Shown here: piece by piece, positions 46,645 to 59,222 of the stretch
Numbering within the stretch: the stretch's first letter is position 1
Layout of the letters: each line of letters starts with the position of its first letter
From: Strongylocentrotus purpuratus
Lineage: Eukaryota > Echinodermata > Echinoidea > Camarodonta > Strongylocentrotidae
Length of the DNA: 64,000 nt
Assembly (NCBI RefSeq): GCF_000002235.5
Contig: NW_022145613.1
Location: forward strand, 15,577,883-15,641,882
Reading direction: 5' to 3'
Notes under the pieces: model-generated
Databases searched by the model: none
Told to the model about the DNA's origin: nothing
The model's input: only the letters and a program-made list of their open reading frames with translations
Position numbers and translations under genes: made by a program

Positions 46645-49600
46645 TTAAGCCACCACTCCTAGAGGTTTGGTCGGTGCAGCAGCTGCTTGTTGGTTGTACG
46701 GGGCACCCAGAGCTTGGTAATGCGGGGCAGCACGAGCCTGGTTGTACGGGGCACCAGGAGCCTGGTTGTACGGGGCAACAGGAGCTTGGTTGTAGGGAAC
46801 AGGTGCAACAAGCTGGTCAGCAGGGGGATACGTCTGCTGAACGTTGTACTGGCCTGTGTAGATACAATGGACATCAAGGAATTTAATAGTAGTATACTTT
46901 CCCTTTAACACCCATAAATCGCGATAAATAAACAGGTAGTAAGAAGCAGAGTAACATGCAAATTCTAAGAAAGTTAACGGAAGTTTAATCAAGTTATCGA
47001 TAATAATGCTGTTTCCAAAAAAATCAAGGCTTAGTCCACTTAAAAAAATATTTGCTTTTAATAGATAAATTTTAAAAAGTATGGAACTTTAAAAATGACA
47101 GATCTGGTTGTTAGTTAATGACGTTTAATTGCCTCACTACTTATCAATTGCTTTATTTATCTTTATCCAATTAATTTCCCTTGTTATCCCCCAAAACTCA
47201 ATTTCCCCATGCCTTTTGCAAGGTTATGATTTGTATCATTATGTGTGCATGACATTTCAGAAAATATTTTATGAACTTTAAAGAATTTATACTATTTTTA
47301 TAATAATGATTCATAATTAATGATGTTAATATAAATAGTTTATTCAAATTCACGTTTTGTCATGATTAAACTGAAAACAATAACTCTATATTAGTGCATC
47401 CACACAAACACATATTACTATCAATAAAACTTGGATACTGGTGTGAGGAAATACATTTTTTTAGGGGAGAAATTGGAAATTTATGTTATCAACACAAAGA
47501 AGACAATCAGTGGATAGTAAGGCAATGACGTCACATACCCATGAGTGAGTTGCCAATTTGTCCCGTGATTTCAAAGCCTTTAATTTGATTAAGATTTCAT
47601 AACTTTCTTATTAGTTATCTGCTCTAACTTTTTTGATTGGTTTGTCTGATTTTTTCTGCTTCAATTGAAAGAAGTTAGTTTTCGAGTGGACTTGCCCTTA
47701 AAGCGCATTCATTTAAGAATGATAAACAAAACTGCGAGGTATTGAAAATATTTTCATTCGAACTTGCAACATCGTTGCTAACTTTTTGTACGTGTCCGAT
47801 ACGCTACCGACCATATTTTCAAAGATTGTAGTGTACCTAATTGTGGCAAGTTGAAATCCATTTAGCTTGAATCTGACCAGTAATCAAGTTGAAGTGATAA
47901 TTGTCAGTGTTTATCATTCGTTTAAATTCCACAAGGCTTAGAAACATTTGAGACACAGTAATAAACTTGCCACATTTCATCAAAATTTAGCATTCGAATT
48001 TAGGAGGTTTACCAAATGTGGGCATAATTATACCCCAAACAAAAATTAAACACAATTGTAAGGTAGATAACTCTATTACCATATGAGTACGTTTTTCAAT
48101 CTTTAAATTCAGTGTGAGCGGTTCCTAACTTTACCCAAGAGCAGAATTTTTTTCAGGACATTTCAGTGGGTCTCAGATGTTTATACCAGTGTGTATGAGA
48201 TTATGTATTGATCATTTCAGCTAGTCGACAATTTCAAATATCACACGATCTTGGATCTGATATTCCTAGTATCACAGTTTATACTTCCTATCGTTTGAAT
48301 ACCTTTATGAATTAATTCATGAAAAGATCATGTTTTTTATCAAGAAAATATGAATTGAAATTCAAACAAAAACACAAACAATCGTTATTTTAATACATAC
48401 CGGTTGTCACAACCATCGGAGTGTTCAGTTGGGTGTACTACAAAGAAAATTGAGACAATTGAAATGCATGTAGGATGAAAACCAAAAAGTAATAATAGAT
48501 CTACTTTTGTATAGTTCATAATAAATTTGATCAACTAATACGCTGTTGGACAGCATTATTCTAGCTTCACCTGCCGCTGCTGTAGCGTTTATCGTGTGAT
48601 CATGGCAAGGAATACATTTTATCAGGTACCTATTACTTCAGCTTGATTGAGAGTAGCAAATTTATATTTATCTCTTGCCACATGTCGCTCATATCAATTT
48701 GCAAATGATGTCCTTTGGCAGTATTAAATATCCGTTGTGCTATGCGGGGGCTCGAACCCGCGACCCGTGGGTTCGTAGTTCCAGTAAAGGTCATTCTACT
48801 TGATTACTATACTTAAGGATATTATACTGGAAACGGCGCAACGAAAATACTTGGACATTTTGTTTTTACCTATGTACCTAAATCTACTCTTTTATATAAG
48901 GTCTTAATCCAATATTTAGTAAAAGGGGCGTCTGTACACAGTTTTGGACGGGACGGGGTTTCTTTTAAGGGGATGGTGTTGACGAAAGTAGACAATTTAG
49001 CTGAAATGTACTAACCAGCAGAACAAATCCCGGCCAATTGAAGCCATATTTATAACGAGCAGAGAGAAATAACCAAAACAAGGTCATCACTCTTTGCAAT
49101 TTGTATACAGTTGTCTTTAAATTCAAAATATTCTGATTTAAAAAAGATGAGCGTGGGTGGGTACACCCCGATGCCACCTCGAACTTCGCTCACGATTTAT
49201 GTGTTCTTCCTAGGGAGTTTCTCTTAAACCAAAAGAGTGGAAGTTCACCTTCAGTGGAAATATAGTGGAATCTGCTCCAAAGATGTGACTCTCCACAAAA
49301 GAGAATGGCAGCCATTCATGTCTATTTAGGGGGGGGGGGTACAACAATTACTTACCACAGTGGTGGTGGTTTGTGAAGATGAGTTGCAACAGGCCATGCC
49401 ACCACAGCAGTAGGCTGAAGCAACAATGGCTACAATCATCTCGATCAGGCCAAGGATTGCCAACAGAGAGTCAATTGCGACGCTTCCCCCCTGTTTATCG
49501 AATTCGAATAGTTCCGTTAACTATTCATCTATCTATTTATTAACTACTTCATTTATTCATTTATACACCATTTATCTATTTATTTACTTATATTTACATT

Positions 49601-52600
49601 GTTTAATTATCGATTCTTTCATTTATTCATGATAAAAAATAATCATTTATTTATCTATTCATTCATGTATTGAAACATTCGTTCAGAATAAAATTATGAT
49701 CAGCAAAGCTGTTTTCCTTAATAGTCCTGATTAAAAACATACAAAGTTAATAATAAAAAAAAAACAGTTGACAGACAAGAAATTAACGAAAAATCTATAA
49801 ATGCACATTACAATGGAACCAAATATTATATTATATTCGACACTGATAAAGTACCTGGAACATAAAACTGGGGGATAGATCACTAATTTTCTGACAAGAT
49901 AGCAACTTTATCTATCAAGAAAAAACATATTGTAACAATCATTTATTAAATGGAAGGGCGTAAGGAAAATGCAATCCAACTTTATGAGCAACTTGCAGTG
50001 TGTATACATACCGCTATTCCGTGGTCAATGTTGCCAAAGTCATGAAGAAAGACACTGGTGATTCCTGTCCAAATGACACCAAGAAGCATTTGAACAAAGG
50101 CAACATTTGCCGTGATGATACACATCGTAAGATAGCCGACGATCTTAGAAAACAATGATTTTAAAAAATAACTGTTTGAAAAAACAACAACAGAAAAACA
50201 AACGAATAAACTATATCTTAGCGAATTACCAAATGTCATGGTTGTTACATATGTAATTGCTTTAATATTGTTGAGTGACACTATCATTTACTCAGCTAAA
50301 TGGATTTAAATAGTCTATAATTGGCCTTGGAACAAAAACAGTACGTGGGTTGGCTCGCGCGCATGTGCATGTGTGTGTGCAGTATGTGTGTGTTAGCTGT
50401 AAACATATTATGAGCCCTCGAATTTGCCAAAGAAACGCGTTTATATAAAGGAGTTATGGGTAAAGAATACATATTTCTAAATGAAACTAAACAAGGAATA
50501 CAACATTTTACATACCACGCAAGTGTTCTTCTGCATCGAACATATTCCTAAGATTCCGGTAGGAATGTAGAACTAGGGGAAGAGAATAAATAACAGCCAT
50601 TACAATCAAAATTACAAAAATAGACTGCTTATTGTTCTTCATGTATGCAGGGCAACCCATGGTGTGTCTTTCTTATAGACTTGCTCTTAATTCACAAAGT
50701 ATTATAAACAGTAAACAAATTTAGGTTGCCATTTTCATTTTCTTGTTGTTGTTCAATTTAATAGTAGATTGTGAATGTTAGTGTTTATTCCTCTCACATT
50801 TAGAGTTTTGCTGAAATTAAATAAACATTAAAACAAGTGCAAACCATTTGTTTGTACCGTGCACTGTGTATTTGTCTTTAGACACACACCAACATATTTG
50901 CAGTTTAATACTGATTTGGGTATTGGATAAATAGTCTAGTTGAAATCTTTCTTTTTTCTCTAACCAACTTTTTTAGAGGTATTACAAAGTTATCCAATCT
51001 GTCTGTGTAAAGTAAAACCTGATGCAGAATTCAGTTGAATCGCCTGATCGAGATCGAATGGTTAAAAAGTGATTGAGGCCTCGAAAGCTATGTGTTAAAA
51101 TGTATCAAGTCTTTCTTATTTGAACATTTATTATAACAATTTTCAGGAAATATGAAAGACTACTAAATTTGCACAATGGAAACACAAAGAAGAAGTTTTG
51201 AAAGGGTGATCATGAGCAATGACTAATTTCAACAATCCCATATTTTGTTATTCATACATCTAAAAAAAAAATCATAGATTAAAAAAAAATGATAACACAT
51301 GCAATTGAAATGTCAGGAAGGAGATATAAGAAAACAATAAGAGAGGGATAAAATTGTACAGAAGAAGCTTTTATTTGACAAGATGACGAAATGCATGTTC
51401 ATACAATGTAAATTGGATGACGAGTCCTTAAAGCAACATAATTGCAAAGACGTTCGGAAAATCATCTGAAGGGAATTTTGATTACCCTAATGTTTCAGTG
51501 CGTAAACAAAAGTTTATCGCACTTTGGTAGCTCCTAATCAAAAAAGGTAACCTTGAATCATATGTCATGGTAAGATTATACTGATACCTTGTCTAATTAT
51601 ACCATATTCGTATTATGCTGCCACGGATGACTGAGCAGCAGGATTTTCAAAAAGTGTTGTCAAAATCGTCTCGTACCAACTTAGGGCTGAAGCAATGAAT
51701 GTAGGTCAAAGCCATTAGTTGAAAATAAAAGGTTATCAACTCAAACTAAAAGAATTCTCAATACAATAAAAGTGTATTGTATTCTCTTTAATATGATGAT
51801 TACAATCATGACTTCATTCTCATCCCTTATTTAGGGCAGCCATTCTCATTAACTGATACAAAATGGATGAAGTTTATTCGGGATGTTTTTTTGAATACAA
51901 TAATGAACGTCTACTATCATTTTTTGTTATACTCATCATCCTATATGTTATTTCCTGAATAACCTTTGGGTTTTCATTCGATATTCAAGATGAACACCGT
52001 ATGCCTCTCACGCGTATGAAATGGCGCAGCGGAGAAGTAAGCAGTATGAAGCTAGATATCATGAGACACGGAGTTAGTAGGCTGTTCAAAATAATTACAG
52101 GCTATCCTATGGATCGTAACAAGAATTTGTGAAAGCCTAAATACATTGTATCATTTTAAACAATGAAGCACTGAAGCAAGAGGCATTATTTGAATTTTCA
52201 GAGGATTTATGACTAAGGAGCACATGCATAAGGACTGATCCGCAATCGTTCCATCAACAAAAACTTGTTACAGTGCAATTTTGACAACACTTTTTAAAGA
52301 CCCTGGTGCTCAGTCACCTGTGGCAGAAATATTATGAATAGGGTATCATTGGACAGGAAAAATAAATTACTCTTCACTATGAAATAGATTTCAAAGTCAT
52401 ATTTGTTATGAATTTGTAATTAGGAGCTATCAAAGTTGGGTACAGTTTTAGGATACGCACTGTTTATCCCATTGCATAATCCCCCACAATGCATGACATG
52501 CATTGTGGGGGATTATGCAATAAGTCGTTGAAATGTTCGCACATTTCACGGATGATGGGTGTGACTATTAACATTGCCTCAGGTTGATTTTCAATGTCAT

Positions 52601-52933
52601 TGCGAAAGTGTTAATCATGTAAGGAACAATCGCATACTCCAAAGGAGAAGGACAGAGGCAACTTACCAGAACACTGGCCCAAATTCCCATGCCGGAAAAG
52701 CCTACTCCTAAGCCGAGAACCAACTCGGGAATGGCGACGACGATGCTCCCGATGCCAAGGGACAGCTGCAGCCAACCAGTCGCTCTCCCGGCAGCTCCGT
52801 TAAAGTTCTGCGACACGCCACTCGACGAGTTCGGGTTCTGCACCGGAATGACATAGCTAACTGGAGCGGGCTGGTGGCCGTAGAAAGTCTGGCCCGGGAC
52901 TCCAGGCTGGGTGGGATAAGACGTGGCCTGCAT
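46645..52933 (-). CDS. MS4A/CD20-like four-pass membrane protein, copy 4 (six coding exons)
   Basis: Exons in transcript order: 52667-52933, 50516-50572, 50012-50143, 49356-49490, 48401-48437, 46645-46853. They sum to 837 nt and 278 residues, with no frame break. It is divergent: VSYVIPVQN in the N-terminus, IPELVLGLGVGFSG around loop 1, and a loop 2 reading HDFGNIDHGIA instead of the Tyr/Gly-rich type. Exon 6 lacks the PPxY segment. QY runs directly into NVQQ, consistent with a small deletion between short TAC-containing repeats. Five tail repeats remain. Intron 1 is about 2.1 kb against 0.24 kb in copy 1, because of a TIR element and a palindrome. Intron 5 carries a 0.67 kb MITE. A canonical AATAAA (minus strand, 46541-46546) lies about 100 bp past the stop. 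Confidence 0.8.
47025..47699. mobile_element. MITE with AAGGGCAAGTCCACT-type ends, intron 5 of copy 4
   Basis: Left AAGGCTTAGTCCACTTAAAA and right TTTTCGAGTGGACTTGCCCTT are inverted copies. The AAGGGCAAGTCCAC terminus is, from memory, that of a MITE family common in marine invertebrate genomes. About 675 bp, no coding frame, absent from the other units. Confidence 0.6.
48741..48818 (-). repeat. tRNA-like SINE head in intron 4 of copy 4
   Basis: Orthologous insertion with a well-kept B-box, CGGGTTCGAGCCCC. Confidence 0.5.
51496..52462. mobile_element. TIR DNA element, about 967 bp, in intron 1 of copy 4
   Basis: Termini CAGTGCGTA and TACGCACTG are perfect inverses. Imperfect pairing continues for about 180-200 bp per arm (for example GGTAGCTCCTAAT with ATTAGGAGCTATC, and TTGTCAAAATCG with CAATTTTGACAA). 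The interior has no transposase. It explains about half of the intron 1 expansion. Confidence 0.6.
52471..52521. repeat. Perfect 25-bp palindrome with 1-nt spacer
   Basis: The left arm ATTGCATAATCCCCCACAAT plus GCATG is matched without mismatch by the right arm 52497-52521. It sits exactly where unit-homologous sequence resumes in intron 1 of copy 4. Confidence 0.9.
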
Positions 52934-53040
52934 GTCAGAGGTAACTTGCTGTGTACGATGAGAAAGTTTGGTAAAAACTGACAAGAGTTGTAAAGATAAA
53001 AATAGGGTAAAAATACATTTATGGATGCAATTTAGAGCAC

Positions 53041-53200
53041 AGGCGTCAATTAGGGGGTGTGGGGAGGGGGGGGGGGGCGACAGGGGGACCCCAACAAATG
53101 TTAAGGGTGGAGGACACAATAGAGTTTTTCCCCCAAATTATGGAAGTCTTGTATTTCGTATGATAAGCTCTATGGGGCCCTACTTTTTGTAAAAGTGCCT
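53041..53200. mobile_element. Small hAT-like MITE upstream of copy 4
   Basis: AGGCGTC...GTGCCT ends are flanked by the same 8-9 bases, TTAGAGCAC, on both sides (53032-53040 and 53200-53208). The interior has a long G run. The downstream flank is no longer unit-homologous. Confidence 0.55.
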
Positions 53201-53299
53201 TAGAGCACAAAATGTGTGCTCCATGTTAGGATTTTCATCAAGGCTAACAAGGGGCGTCGACTTTTTACAGTTCTGTGATTGGCGAAAATTTTTATAATT

Positions 53300-54795
53300 A
53301 TAGCTATCAAAGTTGCAATTGATTCTAGACAGTTCACAATTGGTTTATTTCTTGATTTAAGTAAAGCCTTTGATACTTTAGATCATTTAATTGTGTTACG
53401 TAAATTAGAGGCTTATGGTATTCGTGGAATTCTTTAGCAATTATTTAAAGATTATTTATCAAATCGTCAACAATTTGTTTCTATTCAAAATCAACAATCT
53501 TCATATTTGCCCATTCGTTGTGGAGTGCCCCAGGGTTCAATACTTGGTCCTTTACTTTTTTAATTTATATTAATGATATTGTGAGTTCATCTGATTTGTT
53601 ACATTTTATATTATTTGCAGACGATACCAGTGTGTTCATGTCTCATAATAATCTCCGTACGCTAGTTGATTCATTCAATTCTGAAATAAATAAATTAAGT
53701 GAATGGTTGATCAACAATAAACTAGTTTTGAATGTTGCTAAAACCCAATATATTGTATTCACTAAACGACGTATTAAAGATAATTTTGCAATCAATTTTT
53801 ATGGTCATCAAATTAATCGTACTTCTTGTGTGAAATTTTTAGGTGTTCATATCGATGAATCTTTAACATGGCATGAACACGTTGGTGTCGTATGCAATCG
53901 TGTTGCCAAAGCTGTTGGCATTATTTACCGTTTGAGACATTTTCCAAGACATATTTTAGTTATGTTATATTATGCATTGATTTTCTCCCATGTCAATTAT
54001 TGTAATATTGCTTGGTCAAACAATCATGATTATTTTATTACTAAACTATTTGTTTTGCAGAAAAAAGCCATAAGAATAATTTTTAATTCACCATATCATG
54101 CTCATACTTTGCCAATCTTTTCCCAGTTAAATCTCCTAAATGTTTATGACATTAATAGATTGAATATTGCAATATTTATGTTTATGTGTTCTAGAGGTTT
54201 ATTACCATCTCCAATTACATCAAAATTTATTTTAAATAGTAACATACATAATTATAATACACGTAATGCTGTTGAATACCATCTGCCAAAAGTTAGAACT
54301 AATATTTCAAAGTTTACTATTTTTTATAAAGATCCTCATCTATGGAGCACGATTCCAAACCATCTAAAGAATCAACCTTCCTTAAATAGTTTTAAACGTT
54401 CCTTCCGATTGTTTTTATCAAATTTGTACTCAATAACCTAAATATCATAGTATATATATATATATGCTATTTTTTTTGTATAATGTTTTCCTTTTCCGTT
54501 TTACTGTTTCTACCTGCTTTCTTTTTCTTCTTAATGTTATGTTAATTACGTATTTGTTTAGGGGTCAACGTTTAACAAGGCTAAATGCTCTTTTTTGTTG
54601 ACCCCTCATTCGACATAAATTTTCTTTCTTAACTAATTTCCTTGTTAATTTTATTGTATTCATATTATTTGTAATGATACCCTTCTACATGTATTTATAT
54701 ATTTCTCTCTTTTTTTTTAAATACTCTGTATGTATTGTATATGTTTTTTTATGAAGAATGAAATAAATACCATACCATACCATACCATACCATAC
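53300..54795 (+). mobile_element. 5'-truncated LINE (CR1/L2-like), reverse transcriptase C-terminal half
   Basis: The frames read LFLDLSKAFDTLDH, then [14 protein letters not shown], then LFADDTSVF with the catalytic FADD at 53614-53625, followed by thumb and C-terminal motifs (KFLGVHID, NYNTRNA, LWSTIPNHL). An in-frame TAG at 53435-53437 and a one-base loss near 53560 break the frame. From 53566 it is open to the TAA at 54439. The 3' end is AATAAATACC followed by (ATACC)n. Endonuclease and 5' parts are missing, so it is dead on arrival. Confidence 0.85.
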
Positions 54796-56523
54796 CAATT
54801 ATTCGCGCGGATCTCGGTGGTGAGCGAACTGAGAGTTGATATCATCGTAAAGACTGGGAAAATAAACCCCTTATATGGAAATCATGGTGGTTTAAAGATA
54901 TAGAACGGTAGTGGTAAAATTGCGGTTCAAGGGTTTTGGGTGAAAAAGTCCATTCAATATTGTTTAAATATTTCCTTCAGAGGTTTAGATGGCAATACTT
55001 CAACCTAAATTCGCGAAAAACAGAATTATATGCCCAAATGTTCAATGGTAAAGTGAATTCGCCATATCTATTTAGGCCGGATCGATATGATAATTTACCA
55101 AATATATAAATTAGTAGGCGGCTTTCCGGCAAACCTTGAATCATCAGTCAGTCATTAGTCAAAACATATTCTTTCATATTATTATGAATAATAGCTTCTA
55201 TTTCACTTTTTTGAGAGGGGGGCGTTTCCAAAATTGTTCTTTACCTTTAAGCCAGAAAAAAGAGTTGGATCACTTTCCGGGGACACAAACAGCACTGTGG
55301 TTGAGTAGTTGATTTTGTTTCCCTCATACCCGGTTGCTGATAAAGGTCATATCATAAGAGTCCTTGCTCCACTTTGACAAACTTTCAAGCGTTCATCACG
55401 TTTGTGCTACAGTGTGTACATCATGCGCATACATAGACTTTCAAAATTTACCCAAAGCAAGTATGTTTTCGAAGCTCCAAATTATATCCTGAGTAAGTAT
55501 TTCTGGGAGGTTTTCCTACCCTAAACAAGTAGGTCCTTTATCATTTCTAGTGTTATACAATTTTGATACCTCAAACGAGTATTTGCAGTTTTATGCAGAC
55601 GATTGTAGCATTTCTTCAGATTACCAATTTAACAGTGTAATCGGCGTGCTGGTTTAGCAATAAAATGGAGCTTCTTTTATACTCGTCATCTTGTGTGTAT
55701 GATTTATGAATTATGTACACTTTTAACGTACGCGATGTGTGTTTTAAACACCTTTTTTGTCTACACTAATGTATTTGTTTTGATACCCTAAACAGGATAC
55801 GCATGTTCCGCCTCCAACGGAAATACTCTTTTCCTCGGTGTTTGTGTAGGCGTATGATGTACAAGCTGGAATATAAGTTGCCCCCGAGAAACAAGTACTA
55901 GTACCTTTTATTCATAAATATTATCATTTCAGACCAAGAGGCACTTTAGATGGCACACATGTGTTTATTACGACCGTAACATACTAGCTGTGCATTGTGT
56001 AGATACCTAGATGATTGGAGTGTTATTGGAGTCATTGGAGTGTTATCAATCGCTTTCCTGTTTATTTACTTTTCCGATTGAATATCGGAGGTCCAAAATT
56101 ATAATGGTAAATCTATTTCTAACTTTAAATATCTTTTTCTATAAAACTGATAATATGTTTCATAGAAATATTCCCTTTAAACAAGTTTTACCACAGGCCC
56201 TCATGACTATGATAATCGGGTTATAGAATTAAAGGCATTTCCACTTTTTAAAAGGTCTCTTTTTAATGACTATACCTACCTTGATATCAATATTGTGCAT
56301 CCAGTATTTGACTATTAAACTTGAAGCTGATGTAAAAAAAAAATCCAAAACGTCAAAAAACGTTTGAAAACACTGTCCATTTCACGTATACTAAGCCCTT
56401 TATTTGACAGTAACTAATATAATGGATACTAGTTCGTAGATGTGTTGTATTGTAACTTAACCTATATCTTATCAACGTACTCTTGAACGCTTAATAACTG
56501 CTTATAATTACGCCACTGACCCT

Positions 56524-56567
56524 AAATTTCGGTACTTAAGATATTAGTATCATAAGTACCGAAATTT
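56524..56567. repeat. 15-bp perfect inverted repeat with 14-nt loop
   Basis: AAATTTCGGTACTTA (56524-56538) pairs with TAAGTACCGAAATTT (56553-56567). It is not followed by a T run and no gene is adjacent. Confidence 0.85.
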
Positions 56568-57009
56568 TAAAAATCTTGAAAATCTATCAAAAGTTAATAA
56601 TTTTGATTTTGAAATGTTTTTTATTTTGGGAGTGAAATAGATGTAAAAATGTCGTAGCGACTGTTCTTACAAGATACGAAGGGAATAATTACGTATCAAT
56701 AAAACAAAATAAAACACTGAGTCCTTATATCAACTGATTTTACGCAAGACTGGTTTGACAAATGGAAGAAAATCTTTGCTTTCTAAGGTCTGAAACCCGT
56801 GGAAACCCAAGAGCTTCCTTGGGTGGACCCCTCGATGGAGCTTTGCCCCTGGACCCTAGTCCTTATAACGCTCTGCTTGCTTCGCTCGCTAGGCTTTACT
56901 TGGACACTCAGATTTCAGCCTCTCCCACCCCTCCCCCCCCCCCTCGGAACATAAAAAGAGGTGACGCCCCTAAATTTGAGGACTGTGGGACAGTTGTCCC
57001 ACTGGAATA

Positions 57010-57450
57010 CCGCCCATTCTCTGGTAAATGACCCTTTTCAGGTACGAGAAGTTACTCCTTTTCACTTCAGATAAGTACCACCTTAACCTCCGATAAATGC
57101 CCCTTTTCATATCTGGTTATTGCCCCTTTTTAGGTGCGATAAGTGTCCTCTTTTCACCTCTGATAATTTCACTTTTAACAATGACATGTGCCCCATTTCC
57201 TTTCTAATAAGGGACATATCCCCTTTTCATAAATGCCCCCTTTCACCTTCAATAAATGCCCCTATCCAAATCTGATTGGGGCCCTTTTTCCGTCAACAAA
57301 TGCCCATTTTCTATTCTCATGACTGATTTTTTTTTTCATCCCTGGAGAGTGCCTCTTTTTAAGGGAAGAATTACTCCATTTTCACCTCTGATGATTACTC
57401 TTTGTACTTTAACACATGAGTGTCCCTTTTTTCCTCTTATCGTTAAACGC
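57010..57450 (+). repeat. Degenerate tandem repeat, TGCCCCTTTTCACCTCTGATAA-like
   Basis: Roughly a dozen variants of GATAAATGCCCCTTTTCA occur at about 25-35 base intervals. No frame persists through it. Confidence 0.6.
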
Positions 57451-58797
57451 GCCCTAAATGTCAAGCGACCAAGAGCAATTTCTCCGAAACCTCGCTCGCT
57501 ACGCTCGGACGAATCTATATACTTATGTTACTTTTCAAAGGTATTAATTTTCAATCTTCCATTATGAGAATCTGCTTATAACCCCATCAGGATTAGATTT
57601 TTTACTCTTTATAAGATGTAATGTTTCGCACTGTGATCTCACAAATATTACAATTTTCCTTGCTCGCTTCGTTCGTTTGCAAATATTTTTTCAGACCATC
57701 ACACCCAACTACAAAACATGATGCTTAAACAATATCTTGTATGGTGTATAAAGTGAAACAAATATTGAAATCATCCCTGATAATGTAATCACAGTGTAGG
57801 GGTATATACCAATGTGTAAAAGATTGTATATTTTCGCTTTGAGATTTCCCTTTGTAGGTGCCCTTTTTCTTTTTTGGTGACCCCCCCCCCCCCCCACTTT
57901 TGAAGCCCCTGCTGAGGTTTCAAGAATTGCAATTCCACCATAAACCATGAACCTTCTGAACTTACCGATCATAACAAATTACAAATAATTCACGACGACC
58001 TTTAGTAATTACTAATTAAATAGGATTTATAAAACTCATTGGAAGCACATACGGTTATTATGACTCCTTTTTTTATATTGCGTACGTTTTGAGAACTCTC
58101 CTTCATCAGATTCATATCAAAATTAGGAAGAACCACACCTGGTGCACAATTTGCATCATCACCATCAACATAACTGTGTGTTTAATATTTCAAATAAGCC
58201 TACATACATGTACCCATAAAAAAAAATGGCGAATTAAAATAGAATTAGAAATGATAATGATCTCATGATTTGAATCATTCAGCAGTAAGATAATAGTACA
58301 CAGCATTCATTAATTCTATTCCAGTAAAAAAAAAACTCGAAATTAATTTTGCAGGACCTATCGTACTTACGGATAAAAAAGAGGTGAATCTTGCTTTGGG
58401 TGCCTGTTTAAAATGTCTGCCTCAAACCAAGTCCTTTTATGACGCTGTATAATCTCACACACTACAGCAGGTATTATATAAATACTGCGGGCGGAATTTA
58501 CAATAGAGAACTGGATCCCGGTTGTGGACGATGTAAGTGGTTTTATACTGACTGACGTATATGCAAGCAACTTAATATACGGAATGCCTAGATAATGACG
58601 AATAATCGTTGGACAGATGATCAGTGTAGCGGGCGCTCGACCTGCGGTAAATTCATTTGTAATTGCATTTTGAAATATAATTCCAGATATATCTTATAAA
58701 TTCCCTTTTGTTAGATTTCAAAATTCGAAAGTAGAGGTAACTTAAATGTTTCCCACTACATCCAACTTCGTGAATGTATGACGTATTGCAATCGCTG

Positions 58798-59222
58798 ATC
58801 TTCTCCAGACCCCCTCCCTCTCTTTGTCTCTCTATCTTGTCTCCATTACTCTGTCTTTCTCGGTCTCCCTATCTCACTCTCTCTCTATCTTTGTCTCTTC
58901 TCATTCCCTCATCCTCTATATCTACATCCCATTCCTCTCTTCTTTTTTGTGTGAGTCTGTGTATGTGTCCCTCTCCCTCTTACCCTCTGTTTCTTCCCTC
59001 AATTCCCCTATATTTCTCGGTCTCTTCATATCAAATATTCCTGGTCTCTCACTCTTTCTCTTTCTCTATCTCTCGTTGTCCCTCTCATCTCCTTTTCTCA
59101 TTTTTCCTCCATTCATCTCTCTCTTTTGTGTCTCTTTTTTGTATCTCTCTCTCTCTGTCTTTCTGTCTGTCTTTCTCTTTCTCTCTCTCTCTCTCTCTTT
59201 CTCTTTTTGTCTCTCTCCGTGG
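58798..59222 (+). repeat. Polypyrimidine tract, unit 5 (uninterrupted)
   Basis: A continuous C/T-rich run with (TC)n near 59180. It shows the empty target for both the hAT-like and the Tc1-like insertions (AGTCTGTGTATGTGTCCC). Confidence 0.85.

Larger units (their letters stand above)
41430..53040. repeat. Tandem segmental duplication, unit 4
   Basis: It begins with the block equivalent to 13640 and 118. A segment equivalent to about 3180-4310 of unit 1 is missing near 45080. About 510 bp of unrelated DNA with an (AG)n run is inserted at 41685-42195. The homology ends at 53040, about 100 bp upstream of exon 1, where an 8-9 bp duplicated target marks a small hAT-like insertion, so the upstream part of the unit is lost. 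Confidence 0.75.
54796..57909. other. Spacer between units 4 and 5, no gene seen
   Basis: AT-rich, with no homology to the units. It includes a 15-bp inverted repeat at 56524-56567, a degenerate TGCCCCTTTTCA-type repeat block (57010-57450), GCTTCGCTCGCT-type repeat words and a poly-C run at 57882. The 89-residue frame at 56762-57031 lies in this repetitive sequence and is not considered a gene. Confidence 0.6.

Noticed and set aside
56762-57031. 89-residue frame (MEENLCFLRSETRG...)
   Set aside because: It overlaps GCTTCGCTCGCT-type dispersed repeat and a poly-C run, with no domain and no splice context.
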